A stretch of DNA of 64,000 nt, from NCBI RefSeq assembly GCF_030687535.1, contig NZ_CP117437.1, positions 558,001 through 622,000 of the forward strand, given 5' to 3'. Within the stretch, counting starts at the first letter, position 1, and each line of letters opens with the position of its first letter. The notes beneath the pieces were generated by a model. The model worked only from the letters and a program-made list of their open reading frames with translations. It did not search any database and was not told where the DNA came from. The DNA is from Pseudomonas sp. FP2335 (lineage in GTDB: Bacteria > Pseudomonadota > Gammaproteobacteria > Pseudomonadales > Pseudomonadaceae). Made by a program: the position numbers and the translations under genes. This document shows, piece by piece, positions 1 through 7,934 of the stretch.

Positions 1-350
1 TGCACGATCCGAAGTGGGTCGATGCGGTGAGCCGTCAGCTCGCCGAATACACGCGCACCATGCACGATCACCGCTTCACCCATAACGACTTGAAGTGGCG
101 CAACCTGCTGATCGACGACCAGTCGACCCTGTACCTGATTGATTGCCCCAACGGCGACTTCTGGCGCGGGTTCTGGCTCAAGTACCGCATCACCAAGGAC
201 TTGGCGTGCCTGGACAAGGTCGCCAAGTATCACTTGTCGGCCACCCAGCGCCTGCGTTTCTACATGCAGTACCGCCAGCGCCGGCACCTGAGTGCATCGG
301 ACAAGCAGCGGATTCGCCACGTGGTGAAGTTTTTTGAGGGGCGCGAATGA
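1..350 (+). CDS. LPS core kinase (WaaP/InaA-like), 5' end missing
   Basis: This is the C-terminal part of a protein kinase-fold enzyme; the frame is already open at base 3 and the start lies before the window. The catalytic loop H-N-D-L-K-W-R-N (bases 81-104) and the following metal-binding L-I-D are intact, as in WaaP/RfaP-type kinases that phosphorylate core heptose on the cytoplasmic face of the inner membrane. The stop overlaps the next start as ATGA, so it heads or continues a kinase operon. By position it corresponds to the kinase genes downstream of waaP in P. aeruginosa; which one cannot be decided from a fragment. Confidence 0.85.
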   Translation, partial: HDPKWVDAVSRQLAEYTRTMHDHRFTHNDLKWRNLLIDDQSTLYLIDCPNGDFWRGFWLKYRITKDLACLDKVAKYHLSATQRLRFYMQYRQRRHLSASDKQRIRHVVKFFEGRE

Positions 351-1099
351 CTGACTTCCTGGCAGCTGAAGACCGTGCGCTGCTGGAGCGCCATGGTCTC
401 GCCACGTTTGATGCGTTGTGGGCCAAGCAACTCGATGCGGTGGACGAGCCGAACACCAGCCGTGGTGGCTGGAGCAGCGTGTTTCGCCTGGAACTCGACG
501 GCCACGGCTACTACCTCAAGCGCCAGAGCAACTACCTGACGCGCAGCCTGCACCGGCCGTTTGGCGAGCCGAGTTTCTCCCGCGAATTCCGCAATATCAG
601 CCGTTACCGCAAGCTCGGTATCCCGGCATTGCAGGCGGCGTTCTACGGCGAGCGCAAGGTCGCCGGTGAGCATCGTGCAATGCTGCTGACCCGCGCCCTC
701 GACGGCTGGAATGACCTGGATTCACTGCTCGACGAGTGGCCGCAACTGAGCGACGCCCAGCACGGCGCCATCCTGCGGGCCTGCGGTCAATTGGCGCGGC
801 ATCTGCACAGCGTCGGCCAGGTGCACGGCTGTTTTTACCCCAAGCATATTTTTTTGCAGGCCACCGGCGACGGCTACGCTGCGCAGCTGATCGACCTGGA
901 GAAGACCCGCCCGCTGCTGTTCGGCTGGCGTGATCGGGTCAAGGATCTGGAGCCGTTGCTGCGTCGCGCGCCGCAATGGTCGGATGCCCACGTGCGCCAA
1001 CTGTTGGCGGCGTACCTCGATCAGCCTGAGGACAGCGCGTTGGTCGCCACTTGGTATCAGCGCCTGAATGCCCGTCGTAGCCACAAGGAAAACCGTTGA
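347..1099 (+). CDS. LPS core kinase-fold protein (InaA/Kdo kinase-like) lacking the catalytic Asp
   Basis: A 250-residue protein of the lipopolysaccharide kinase/InaA family. The N-lobe has a plausible beta-3 lysine (YYLKRQ) and a helix-C glutamate. The catalytic-loop region near residues 160-170 reads HGCFYPKHIFL, with Cys162 where WaaP has the catalytic Asp (H-R-D), although the later metal-binding motif IDLE is kept. Start ATG overlaps the preceding stop (ATGA) and the stop overlaps the next start (TGATG), so the three kinase genes are translationally coupled. It may be an active enzyme with altered chemistry, or a pseudokinase partner of its neighbours. The family assignment is firm; the activity is inference. 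Confidence 0.85.
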   Translation: MTDFLAAEDRALLERHGLATFDALWAKQLDAVDEPNTSRGGWSSVFRLELDGHGYYLKRQSNYLTRSLHRPFGEPSFSREFRNISRYRKLGIPALQAAFYGERKVAGEHRAMLLTRALDGWNDLDSLLDEWPQLSDAQHGAILRACGQLARHLHSVGQVHGCFYPKHIFLQATGDGYAAQLIDLEKTRPLLFGWRDRVKDLEPLLRRAPQWSDAHVRQLLAAYLDQPEDSALVATWYQRLNARRSHKENR

Positions 1100-2538
1100 T
1101 GCGTTTGTCCGAGCTGAAAACCGCCGGCCGTACCCCCGACTTGCCGCTGACCCTTGAGCTGGCCGACGCGGCGGGCCCCGGCCAACTGCAACTGCTGAGC
1201 CTGTTGCGCGTGTTGCCGGGCGAGCGCTATGTGGGCGCGGCGGTTTGGCGCGGGCGTCCGGTACTGGCCAAGTTGCTGGTGGGCAGCAAGGCGGCGCGGC
1301 ATTTTCAGCGCGAACTCAACGGCGTGCGCCTGCTCGCCGCACAAGGCCTGACCACGCCGGCGTTGCTCGCCGACGGTTTGCAGGAAGGTGAGGGCGGCTG
1401 GCTGCTCTTTGAGTTCATCGACGGCGCCGAAAGCCTGGCCGATGCCTGGCAGGCCGTCGAAGACCTGCCACCGTTGGCCGACGAACAAACCGCCGTCCTC
1501 GCCGAAGCCCTGGGCGTGATTGCGCAAATGCACGCCAAGGGCCTGTGGCAGGAAGATCTGCACCTGGACAACCTGCTGCGCCAGGACGGCAAACTGTATT
1601 TGATCGATGGCGCCGGGATTCGCGTGCAAGAGGCGGGCAAGCCGCTGTCGCGTGACCGCGTGCTGGAAAACCTCGGGGTATTTTTCGCCCAGTTGCCGAA
1701 AAACCTCGAGCCGTTCACCGAAGAGTTGTTGGTGTATTACCTGCTGAGCAACGGTGAGCACGCCTTGCCGCTGCAAGCCCTGGAAAAACAGGTGCGCAAG
1801 GTCAGTGCCTGGCGCCTGAAGGATTTCCTCAACAAGGTCGGCCGCGAGTGCACCCTGTTCAGCGTGCTGCGTGGGCCGTTTGCCTTGCGCGCGATCCGTC
1901 GCGAAGAAGAGGCCGCGATGCTGCCGGTGCTGGACCAGGCCGACGCGTTGCTCGACAGGGGTCACCTCTTCAAGACCGGAGGCGCGGCCACCGTGGCCAA
2001 GGTCGACGTGGCGGGCCGCCCGCTGGTGATCAAGCGCTACAACATCAAGGGTTTCGTCCATTGGCTCAAGCGCTTCTGGCGCCCGAGTCGCGCGTGGCAC
2101 TCCTGGCGCGAAGGCAATCGCCTGGCGTTCCTCGGCATTGCCACACCCAAACCGCTGGCGGTGCTGGAGAAGCGCTTTTTCTGGCTGCGCAGCCGCGCTT
2201 ACCTGATCACCGAGCACCTGTCGGGCCCGGACATCATCGAGCGTTTTGCGCCCTATGTTGAACGCGGTGACGCCCCGGAAAGTGAGTTGCTGGCCCTGGA
2301 TCATTTATTCGCCGAACTGATCCGCGAGCGCATCAGTCATGGTGATTTCAAGGGGCACAACCTGTTCTGGGATAAGGGGCGCTGGTCGCTGATCGACCTC
2401 GATGCAATGCGCCAACACAGCAGCAATGCCAGCTTCGCCCCGGCCTACGCCAAGGACCGCGCGCGGTTTATGCGCAACTGGGCGCCGGACAGTGCGTTGT
2501 ACAAACTCATCGACCAGCGCTTGCCAGTGCAGGTCTGA
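1099..2538 (+). CDS. Tandem two-domain LPS kinase-like protein
   Basis: A 479-residue protein holding two kinase-like catalytic loops. The first, near residues 151-158, is Q-E-D-L-H-L-D-N: the His of the HxD motif is replaced but the Asp is kept. The second, near residues 414-421, is H-G-D-F-K-G-H-N followed by LIDLDAM and looks complete. Both halves also show an N-lobe lysine (VLAKLL, LVIKRY). It resembles PA5006-type lipopolysaccharide kinases in the same genomic place. ATG 1099 is preferred over the adjoining TTG because it gives the TGATG coupling with the upstream gene. Core-sugar phosphorylation is inferred from context; the substrate is not visible. Confidence 0.87.
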   Translation: MRLSELKTAGRTPDLPLTLELADAAGPGQLQLLSLLRVLPGERYVGAAVWRGRPVLAKLLVGSKAARHFQRELNGVRLLAAQGLTTPALLADGLQEGEGGWLLFEFIDGAESLADAWQAVEDLPPLADEQTAVLAEALGVIAQMHAKGLWQEDLHLDNLLRQDGKLYLIDGAGIRVQEAGKPLSRDRVLENLGVFFAQLPKNLEPFTEELLVYYLLSNGEHALPLQALEKQVRKVSAWRLKDFLNKVGRECTLFSVLRGPFALRAIRREEEAAMLPVLDQADALLDRGHLFKTGGAATVAKVDVAGRPLVIKRYNIKGFVHWLKRFWRPSRAWHSWREGNRLAFLGIATPKPLAVLEKRFFWLRSRAYLITEHLSGPDIIERFAPYVERGDAPESELLALDHLFAELIRERISHGDFKGHNLFWDKGRWSLIDLDAMRQHSSNASFAPAYAKDRARFMRNWAPDSALYKLIDQRLPVQV

Positions 2539-2567
2539 CCGCGCTCAAAAGGTGGAAGCAGATCAAT

Positions 2568-2654
2568 GTGGGCGCGGGCTTGCCCGCGAAGGCGGCGTGT
2601 CAGTTTGCACATCAGCGCCTGATGCACCGCTATCGCAGGCAAGCCAGCTCCCAC
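2568..2654. repeat. REPIN with two different REP arms
   Basis: Two REP-like sequences face each other over 87 bases after the kinase gene. The left arm is of the GCGGGCTTGCCCGCGA type. The right arm, read in reverse complement, is GTGGGAGCTGGCTTGCC, of the CTGGCTTGCCTGCGA type. All other REPINs of this size here pair arms of one type. It separates two converging genes. Confidence 0.85.
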
Positions 2655-2688
2655 ACAAGCCAGCTTCAACAGTTGATTTTTGGCGGTT

Positions 2689-4794
2689 TTAGAATTGGTA
2701 TTCGGCGCCGGCACCGGCGTACCACGAGCGGCCGGGGGCGGCTTCGTAGTAGCGGTTGTTGCTGTCGCCGACGATCACCGAGCCGACGTATTGGCGGTCC
2801 AGCAGGTTGTCCAGGCGCAGGGTCTGGTGGAAGGTCCAGTGTTCGACCTTCTGCTCGAAGCGCGCACGCCAGTTGAACACGCTGTAGGCCGGCGCGGCGC
2901 GTTGGCTGTTGGTGTCTTCGACGTAGACCTTGCTGCGGTACAGGCCTTCGATGGCGGTGCTGACCCAGTCGCGGGGCTTCCAGTTGAGTTCGGCGAACAG
3001 GGTGGTTTGGGGCACGCCGGGGAGGTAGTTGCCCTTTTCAATAGCCTTTGCGTTGTTGGTGAAGTCACTGTCGTAGGTGGCTTGCAGGCGGGTGTAGGCG
3101 AGGTTGGTGCTCCACTGTTCACTGAGCTGGCTTTCGATGCCCAGTTCGAAGCCGCGGCGCAGGGTGCGGCCGGCGTTCTGATAAGTGCTACGACCGCCGT
3201 TGGATTCGCTGACCACCAATTCGTCTTCGGTAGTGATCTGGAAGACTGCCGCATTGACGCGAGTATCCTGGCCGACGCGGGCTTTCAAACCCACTTCATA
3301 TTGCGTGCTGACCGATGGCTTGAGCGCGAAGTTGAAACCGTTTGAGCTGTTGGAGTACGCCGATTCAGCCTGGGTCGGGGTTTCGAAACCTTTCCCTGCG
3401 CTGACGTAGCCATGCAAGTCCGGCGTGAACGCATACATCACGCTGACCGACGGGGTGTTCTTCTGGTAGGTCTTGCTGCCGCTGTCGTCGCCGTCTTTGT
3501 CGGTGATGAAGTGATCGTCCACGTCCATCTTCATGGTGCTGTGGCGCAGCCCGGCTTGCAGGGTCCAGTCGCCGAGCAGCCAGTTGGCCTGCACAAACGG
3601 GTCGAGGCTGGTGGCGGTGTCGATTTCATCGCGGCCCAGGGCGCCTTTCACGCCGTGTACGCCGTTGACGGTGTTGGAATAGCCTTGGCGATCATCCTCG
3701 CTGCGGTCGTAGTCGAGACCTGCGATCAGGGTAAGGTCGCCGGGAGCGCTGGTGATCGGTTGCAGCCAGTGGATCGAGCCGCCGTAGAACTTCCGGTCGA
3801 AGGCCACCACGCCGCCGCGTGCGTTGGCGGGGTTGGGTAAGTTTTTGATCTTATCTGGAATCGACAAGTACTGAATCACACTCCGCCGCCCCGTATACGC
3901 ATTCACTTGCAGCGTCGCCTCGCCGAAATACCGCTCGTAATTCATCCCCAACTGCTGATGATCGATGCTTTTGCGTGTGTTGTACGTCAACGCCCCGGTG
4001 GCTACCGAGCGCGGATCAGCCTTGTACGCTTCCCACGTCTGTCCCAGCGGGTCCTGCGTGCCGTTCTGCTCCAAACTGCTGTAGATGAGCGCCAACTTGC
4101 TGTCGTCATCCGGCTGGAAATTGAGCTTGGCGAACGTCTGGTCACGCCGTGCGCTGCTGTGGTCGCGGTAGCCGTCGGTGTCCATGCGCGAGGCGTCGAG
4201 GACAAAACCGGCGCCGTTGGTCGCACCTTCGGCGCTCAGGTGGTTTTTGCTCAGGCCGTCGCTGCCCACCAGGGTTTCGGCGCCGATGCGCGGCGGGCCT
4301 TCGCCGTTGCGGGAGAACATCTGGATCACGCCACCGGCGTTGCTGCCGTACAGGGTGGCCGCGGGGCCGCGCAGCACTTCGATGCGCTCGGCGGTGTCGA
4401 GGTTGAACGTAGCGGCCTGGCCCTGGCCGTCCGGGGTGCTGGCGGGAATGCCGTCGGCGATCAGCTTGAGGCCGCGGACTCCGAACGCCGAGCGGGCGCC
4501 GAAGCCACGGGAGGAAATCTGCAGGTCCTGGGCATAGTTCTGGCGGTTCTGCACCACCAGGCCGGGTACGCGGGAGAGGGCTTCGGAAGCGTTGATGCCG
4601 AGCTGGCCGTTACTGATCTGCTCGCGGCTGATGGCGTCCACCGAATACGGCAGGTCAAACGTCGGGCTGGCGCTGCGTGAGCCGGTGACGACGCTGGGGT
4701 CGAGGACCAGTGGCAAATCGTCGCCCATCGCGAGGCCGCAAAAACCGAGCAAGCCGGCAATAAGAGGGAGGTGAGCAGGACCAGCAATTTTCAT
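2689..4794 (-). CDS. TonB-dependent outer-membrane receptor
   Basis: A 701-residue TonB-dependent receptor. After a hydrophobic signal segment ending near MGDD comes a TonB-box-like stretch (LVLDPSVVTGSR). A plug domain follows (GLVVQNRQNYAQDLQISSRG, then ERIEVLRGPAATLYG), then a 22-strand-type barrel ending in the aromatic YQF expected of outer-membrane proteins. Its ligand cannot be told: the plug resembles FecA/IutA-type ferric siderophore receptors, but I see no Fur-box-like palindrome upstream. The start is uncertain; ATG 4794 gives a clean signal peptide, while a GTG at 4845 has a better AGAGGA. It lies inverted inside the LPS core cluster, which suggests insertion. Confidence 0.88.
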   Translation of the reverse strand: MKIAGPAHLPLIAGLLGFCGLAMGDDLPLVLDPSVVTGSRSASPTFDLPYSVDAISREQISNGQLGINASEALSRVPGLVVQNRQNYAQDLQISSRGFGARSAFGVRGLKLIADGIPASTPDGQGQAATFNLDTAERIEVLRGPAATLYGSNAGGVIQMFSRNGEGPPRIGAETLVGSDGLSKNHLSAEGATNGAGFVLDASRMDTDGYRDHSSARRDQTFAKLNFQPDDDSKLALIYSSLEQNGTQDPLGQTWEAYKADPRSVATGALTYNTRKSIDHQQLGMNYERYFGEATLQVNAYTGRRSVIQYLSIPDKIKNLPNPANARGGVVAFDRKFYGGSIHWLQPITSAPGDLTLIAGLDYDRSEDDRQGYSNTVNGVHGVKGALGRDEIDTATSLDPFVQANWLLGDWTLQAGLRHSTMKMDVDDHFITDKDGDDSGSKTYQKNTPSVSVMYAFTPDLHGYVSAGKGFETPTQAESAYSNSSNGFNFALKPSVSTQYEVGLKARVGQDTRVNAAVFQITTEDELVVSESNGGRSTYQNAGRTLRRGFELGIESQLSEQWSTNLAYTRLQATYDSDFTNNAKAIEKGNYLPGVPQTTLFAELNWKPRDWVSTAIEGLYRSKVYVEDTNSQRAAPAYSVFNWRARFEQKVEHWTFHQTLRLDNLLDRQYVGSVIVGDSNNRYYEAAPGRSWYAGAGAEYQF

Positions 4795-4965
4795 CAGATA
4801 ACCAGGCAAAGTGCGGCAAACGCGGGATTCTAGCGATTCTTTCACTGTTTAACGAATCCTCTGGCTGCGCCTTTGGCTCCGTCTGACCTGACTCTAGACG
4901 CAATCCTACAGACTGCCCCCATCAGCTTGGCGCTTGCCGCTAACAGCTCCCCACTGGTTTTAAGC

Positions 4966-4971
4966 TATAAT
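4966..4971 (+). promoter_or_regulatory. Candidate -10 element for the carbamoyltransferase operon
   Basis: A perfect TATAAT preceded by TTTTAAGC lies about 90 bases before the GTG start. No convincing -35 hexamer is at 16-18 bases upstream; TTGCCG at 4934 is 26 bases away. It is placed by consensus only. Confidence 0.4.
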
Positions 4972-4987
4972 CCCGCCCTTTAGCTGT

Positions 4988-5034
4988 TTCCTGCCCAGGC
5001 GGGAAGCACACTTTTTTCAGGCGCGACCCGCCTG
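4988..5034 (+). promoter_or_regulatory. Structured leader with competing hairpins
   Basis: The leader between the TATAAT and the GTG start can form hairpin A (4988-4994 with 4999-5005), followed six bases later by TTTTTT. It can also form hairpin B (CAGGCG 5018-5023 with CGCCTG 5029-5034). CAGGCGGG at 4996-5003 is also exactly complementary to CCCGCCTG at 5027-5034, so a long-range pairing would exclude both A and B. This is the geometry of an attenuator or antiterminator, seen only as pairing potential. Confidence 0.4.
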
Positions 5035-5062
5035 CATGCAGACTAAAAGAGGCTAGACCCCT

Positions 5063-6820
5063 GTGGCATTGACGATTCTTGGCCTGTCCGGCGCCCTTAG
5101 CCATGATCCTTCCGCAGCCCTGTATATCGACGGCAAGCTGATCGCGGCCGCCGAAGAAGAGCGCTTCGTACGCGACAAACATGCAAAGAACCGCATGCCC
5201 TACGAATCGGCGAAGTTCTGCCTGGAACAAGCCGGTATCAAGCCCTCCGACGTTGACGTAGTGGCGATCCCGTTCGCCCCGATCAGCCTGTTCGGCGAGG
5301 CGCGCTGGCACTACGCCAAGCGTTACTGGTACGCCCCGGACCGCGCCCTCGACGCGATCCTGATGGGCAACCGTCGCTACAAGCGCTATCGCAACAAGAT
5401 CGTCTGGTGCCTGGAGCAACTGGGCTTCGATCCGAAGAAAATCAAGATCGAGCCGGTTGAACACCACCTGGCCCACGCTTCCAGCGCCTACCACTGCTCC
5501 GGCTTCCAGGAGAAAACCGCGATCCTCGGCATCGACGGTAAAGGTGAGTACGCCACCACGTTCTTCGGTTATGGCGAGAACGGCAAGATCCACAAGATCA
5601 AGGAATTCTACGATCCGGACTCCCTCGGCGGCCTGTATGGCGCGATCACCGAGTTCCTCGGTTTCGAGATGCTCGACGGCGAGTTCAAGGTCATGGGCAT
5701 GGCGCCGTACGGCGACGCCAGCAAATACGATTTCTCGCGCCTGGCCTCGTTTGAAAACGGCGAGCTGGTGATCAACACCGACTACGCCAACGTCATCGGC
5801 CTGCGTCGCTACAAAGAGAAGGGCAAGGGTTTCTACTTCTCGCCGAAACTGATCGAGTGGCTGGGCCCGAAACGCGAAGGCGACATCGCCGACGAGCCTT
5901 ACATTCACTACGCCGCCAGCATGCAAGCACTGTTCGAAAAGCTGGCCTTGCAGATGATCGACCACTACCTGGGCGACATCCTCAAGGACACCGGCAAGCT
6001 GGCCTTCGCCGGCGGTTGCGCGCTGAACGTCAAGCTGAACCAGAAAATCATTGCCCGCGACGACGTGAAAGAGCTGTTCGTGCAGCCGGCGTCCGGCGAT
6101 GCCGGTACTGCGGTGGGCGCGGCGGCCTACGTGTCCCACGCCCGGGGTGTGCCCGTGGAGAAGATGGAACACGTCTACCTCGGCCCGTCCTACAGCAACG
6201 AAGACGTGATCGCGGCGTGCGCCAAGCACGCGAGCAAGCCGGTATGGCGCAAGATCGAGAACATGCCTAAACGCATCGCCAAGATCATGGTCGACGGCAA
6301 CCCGGTGGCCTGGTTCCAGGGCCGCATGGAGTTTGGCCCGCGTGCCCTCGGCGGTCGTTCGATCATCGGTTGCCCAAGCGCAACCGGCGTGGCTGACCGT
6401 ATCAACCACCAGATCAAGTTCCGCGAGCGCTGGAGGCCTTTCTGCCCGTCGATGCTCGACACCGTGGCCCCGCAGATGATCAAGGTCGATCACCCGGCAC
6501 CGTTCATGACCTTCACCTTTGAAGTGTCGGAAGAGTGGAAGACCCGCGTGCCGGAAGTGGTCCATGAAGATGGCACTTCCCGCGCCCAGGTGCTCAAGCG
6601 CGAATACAACCCGCGCTACTACGACATGATGAAGGAGCTGGAAGTGCTGACCGGCAACGGCGTGTCGCTGAACACCTCGCTCAACCGTCGTGGCGAAGCG
6701 ATGATCTGCTCGCCGAAAGACGCGCTGGACATGTTCTTCGGGTCCGACCTGCAGTACCTGATCATGGAAGACATCCTGGTGGTCAAGGACGGCGTGGACC
6801 CTTATGACTCGCTCGGCTGA
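5063..6820 (+). CDS. wapO: LPS core carbamoyltransferase (NodU/CmcH family)
   Basis: A 585-residue carbamoyltransferase of the NodU/CmcH family. The N-terminal ASKHA-type half begins ILGLSGALSHDPSAAL and carries HHLAHASSAYH near residue 134. AFAGGCALNVKLNQKI lies near residue 314, and the C-terminal domain has EFGPRALGGRSI near residue 421; these motifs are typical of O-carbamoyltransferases using carbamoyl phosphate and ATP. In P. aeruginosa the gene in this position is thought to carbamoylate heptose II of the inner core. The GTG start at 5063 follows AAAAGAGG. Its stop lies 14 bases inside the next gene, which indicates coupling. The symbol follows P. aeruginosa usage and is less certain than the function. 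Confidence 0.9.
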   Translation: MALTILGLSGALSHDPSAALYIDGKLIAAAEEERFVRDKHAKNRMPYESAKFCLEQAGIKPSDVDVVAIPFAPISLFGEARWHYAKRYWYAPDRALDAILMGNRRYKRYRNKIVWCLEQLGFDPKKIKIEPVEHHLAHASSAYHCSGFQEKTAILGIDGKGEYATTFFGYGENGKIHKIKEFYDPDSLGGLYGAITEFLGFEMLDGEFKVMGMAPYGDASKYDFSRLASFENGELVINTDYANVIGLRRYKEKGKGFYFSPKLIEWLGPKREGDIADEPYIHYAASMQALFEKLALQMIDHYLGDILKDTGKLAFAGGCALNVKLNQKIIARDDVKELFVQPASGDAGTAVGAAAYVSHARGVPVEKMEHVYLGPSYSNEDVIAACAKHASKPVWRKIENMPKRIAKIMVDGNPVAWFQGRMEFGPRALGGRSIIGCPSATGVADRINHQIKFRERWRPFCPSMLDTVAPQMIKVDHPAPFMTFTFEVSEEWKTRVPEVVHEDGTSRAQVLKREYNPRYYDMMKELEVLTGNGVSLNTSLNRRGEAMICSPKDALDMFFGSDLQYLIMEDILVVKDGVDPYDSLG

Positions 6821-7934
6821 TCGCCACGTCCTGCAGTTCTGCCACGGCTATGACGGGCCGTTCCTGGACTGCGCGCGGCAGTACGCCAGTTTGTTCGCAG
6901 GCTCCGGCTACAAGGTGACCACGGTGTTTCTCACCGGGGTCGCCGACCCTGAGGTCGCGGCCGGTTGCGCCTCTGATGAAGTGTTGTTCATGGAGTTCAG
7001 CTCCAAGGCCATTCGTGGCTTGAAGCTGGGCGCTATCGCCGAGATGCGCAAGATTGCCGCATCGCGCAACTTCAGTTTCTGTATTGCGCACCGCGCCAAG
7101 CCGATCTACGTCGCCTTGCTCGCCACGCGTTTGCAGGTGATCGGCGTGCATCACGCCTTTGGTGACTACCAACGCCGTGGCCGCCGCCTGTTCGCTTCGA
7201 TTTTCCGCAAGCGCCTGAGCTTGCTGGGTGTCTCCGACGCCGTGCGCGACGACATCCGCCGTTGCCTGCCGAACTGGCCGGCGGCGCGCATCCAGACCTT
7301 GTACAACCGCATCGATGTCGAGGCCATGCAGGCCCTGCAAGTCTCGAAGGACGAGGCGCGGGACGCCCTCGGGCTCTCGCCGGATGAGTGGGTGGTCGGC
7401 AACGTCGGCCGCCTGCACCCGGACAAGGACCAGGCCACGCTGCTCAAGGGCTTCGCCCTGGCCTTGCCTCGGTTGCCCGCCGAAAGCCGCCTGGCGATCC
7501 TCGGCACCGGCCGCCTGGAGCAGGACCTCAAGGAACTGGCGCGTGAACTGGGGATTGCCGACAAGGTCCTGTTCCTCGGCCAGGTGCCGGATGCGCGTCG
7601 CTATTTCCGCGGGTTTGACGTGTTTGCCCTGAGCTCCGACCACGAGCCGTTCGGCATGGTGCTGCTTGAAGCCATGGCCGCCGGTGTACCGTTGCTGGCC
7701 ACCGCTTGTGGCGGCGCCAAGGAAGTGGTCGAAGGCGTGGGCATCCTGTTCCCCTTCGGCGACGCCGAGCACCTGGCCCAAGGCCTGGAGCACCTGGCCG
7801 CGATGGATCAACACCAGCGACGCCAGTGCGCCGAGTTGATGCTGGAGCGTCTGCACGCGCGCTTCTCGGATCAGGCGGTACGCACTGCTTTCTGGCAACT
7901 GCCACACGTTATTGAACTGACCGCGAGGGCTTGA
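6804..7934 (+). CDS. wapH: LPS core glycosyltransferase, GT4 family (WapH-like)
   Basis: A 376-residue GT-B glycosyltransferase. The C-terminal nucleotide-sugar domain starts near GNVGRLHPDKDQ, and the family-4 EX7E motif lies in SSDHEPFGMVLLEAMAAG near residues 278-295. It is expected to add a hexose to the LPS core on the cytoplasmic side of the inner membrane. The ATG overlaps the end of the carbamoyltransferase by 17 bases, and the stop overlaps the next start (TGATG). Position and family match PA5004 wapH, a core glucosyltransferase; the exact sugar and linkage here are inferred. Confidence 0.88.
   Translation: MTRSADRHVLQFCHGYDGPFLDCARQYASLFAGSGYKVTTVFLTGVADPEVAAGCASDEVLFMEFSSKAIRGLKLGAIAEMRKIAASRNFSFCIAHRAKPIYVALLATRLQVIGVHHAFGDYQRRGRRLFASIFRKRLSLLGVSDAVRDDIRRCLPNWPAARIQTLYNRIDVEAMQALQVSKDEARDALGLSPDEWVVGNVGRLHPDKDQATLLKGFALALPRLPAESRLAILGTGRLEQDLKELARELGIADKVLFLGQVPDARRYFRGFDVFALSSDHEPFGMVLLEAMAAGVPLLATACGGAKEVVEGVGILFPFGDAEHLAQGLEHLAAMDQHQRRQCAELMLERLHARFSDQAVRTAFWQLPHVIELTARA

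Noticed and set aside
2680..3345. A 221-codon plus-strand open frame against the TonB receptor
   Set aside because: Antisense shadow; the receptor carries plug and barrel features on the other strand.
4795..4905. Fur box upstream of the TonB receptor
   Set aside because: No GATAATGATAATC-like palindrome could be found, so iron control is not claimed.
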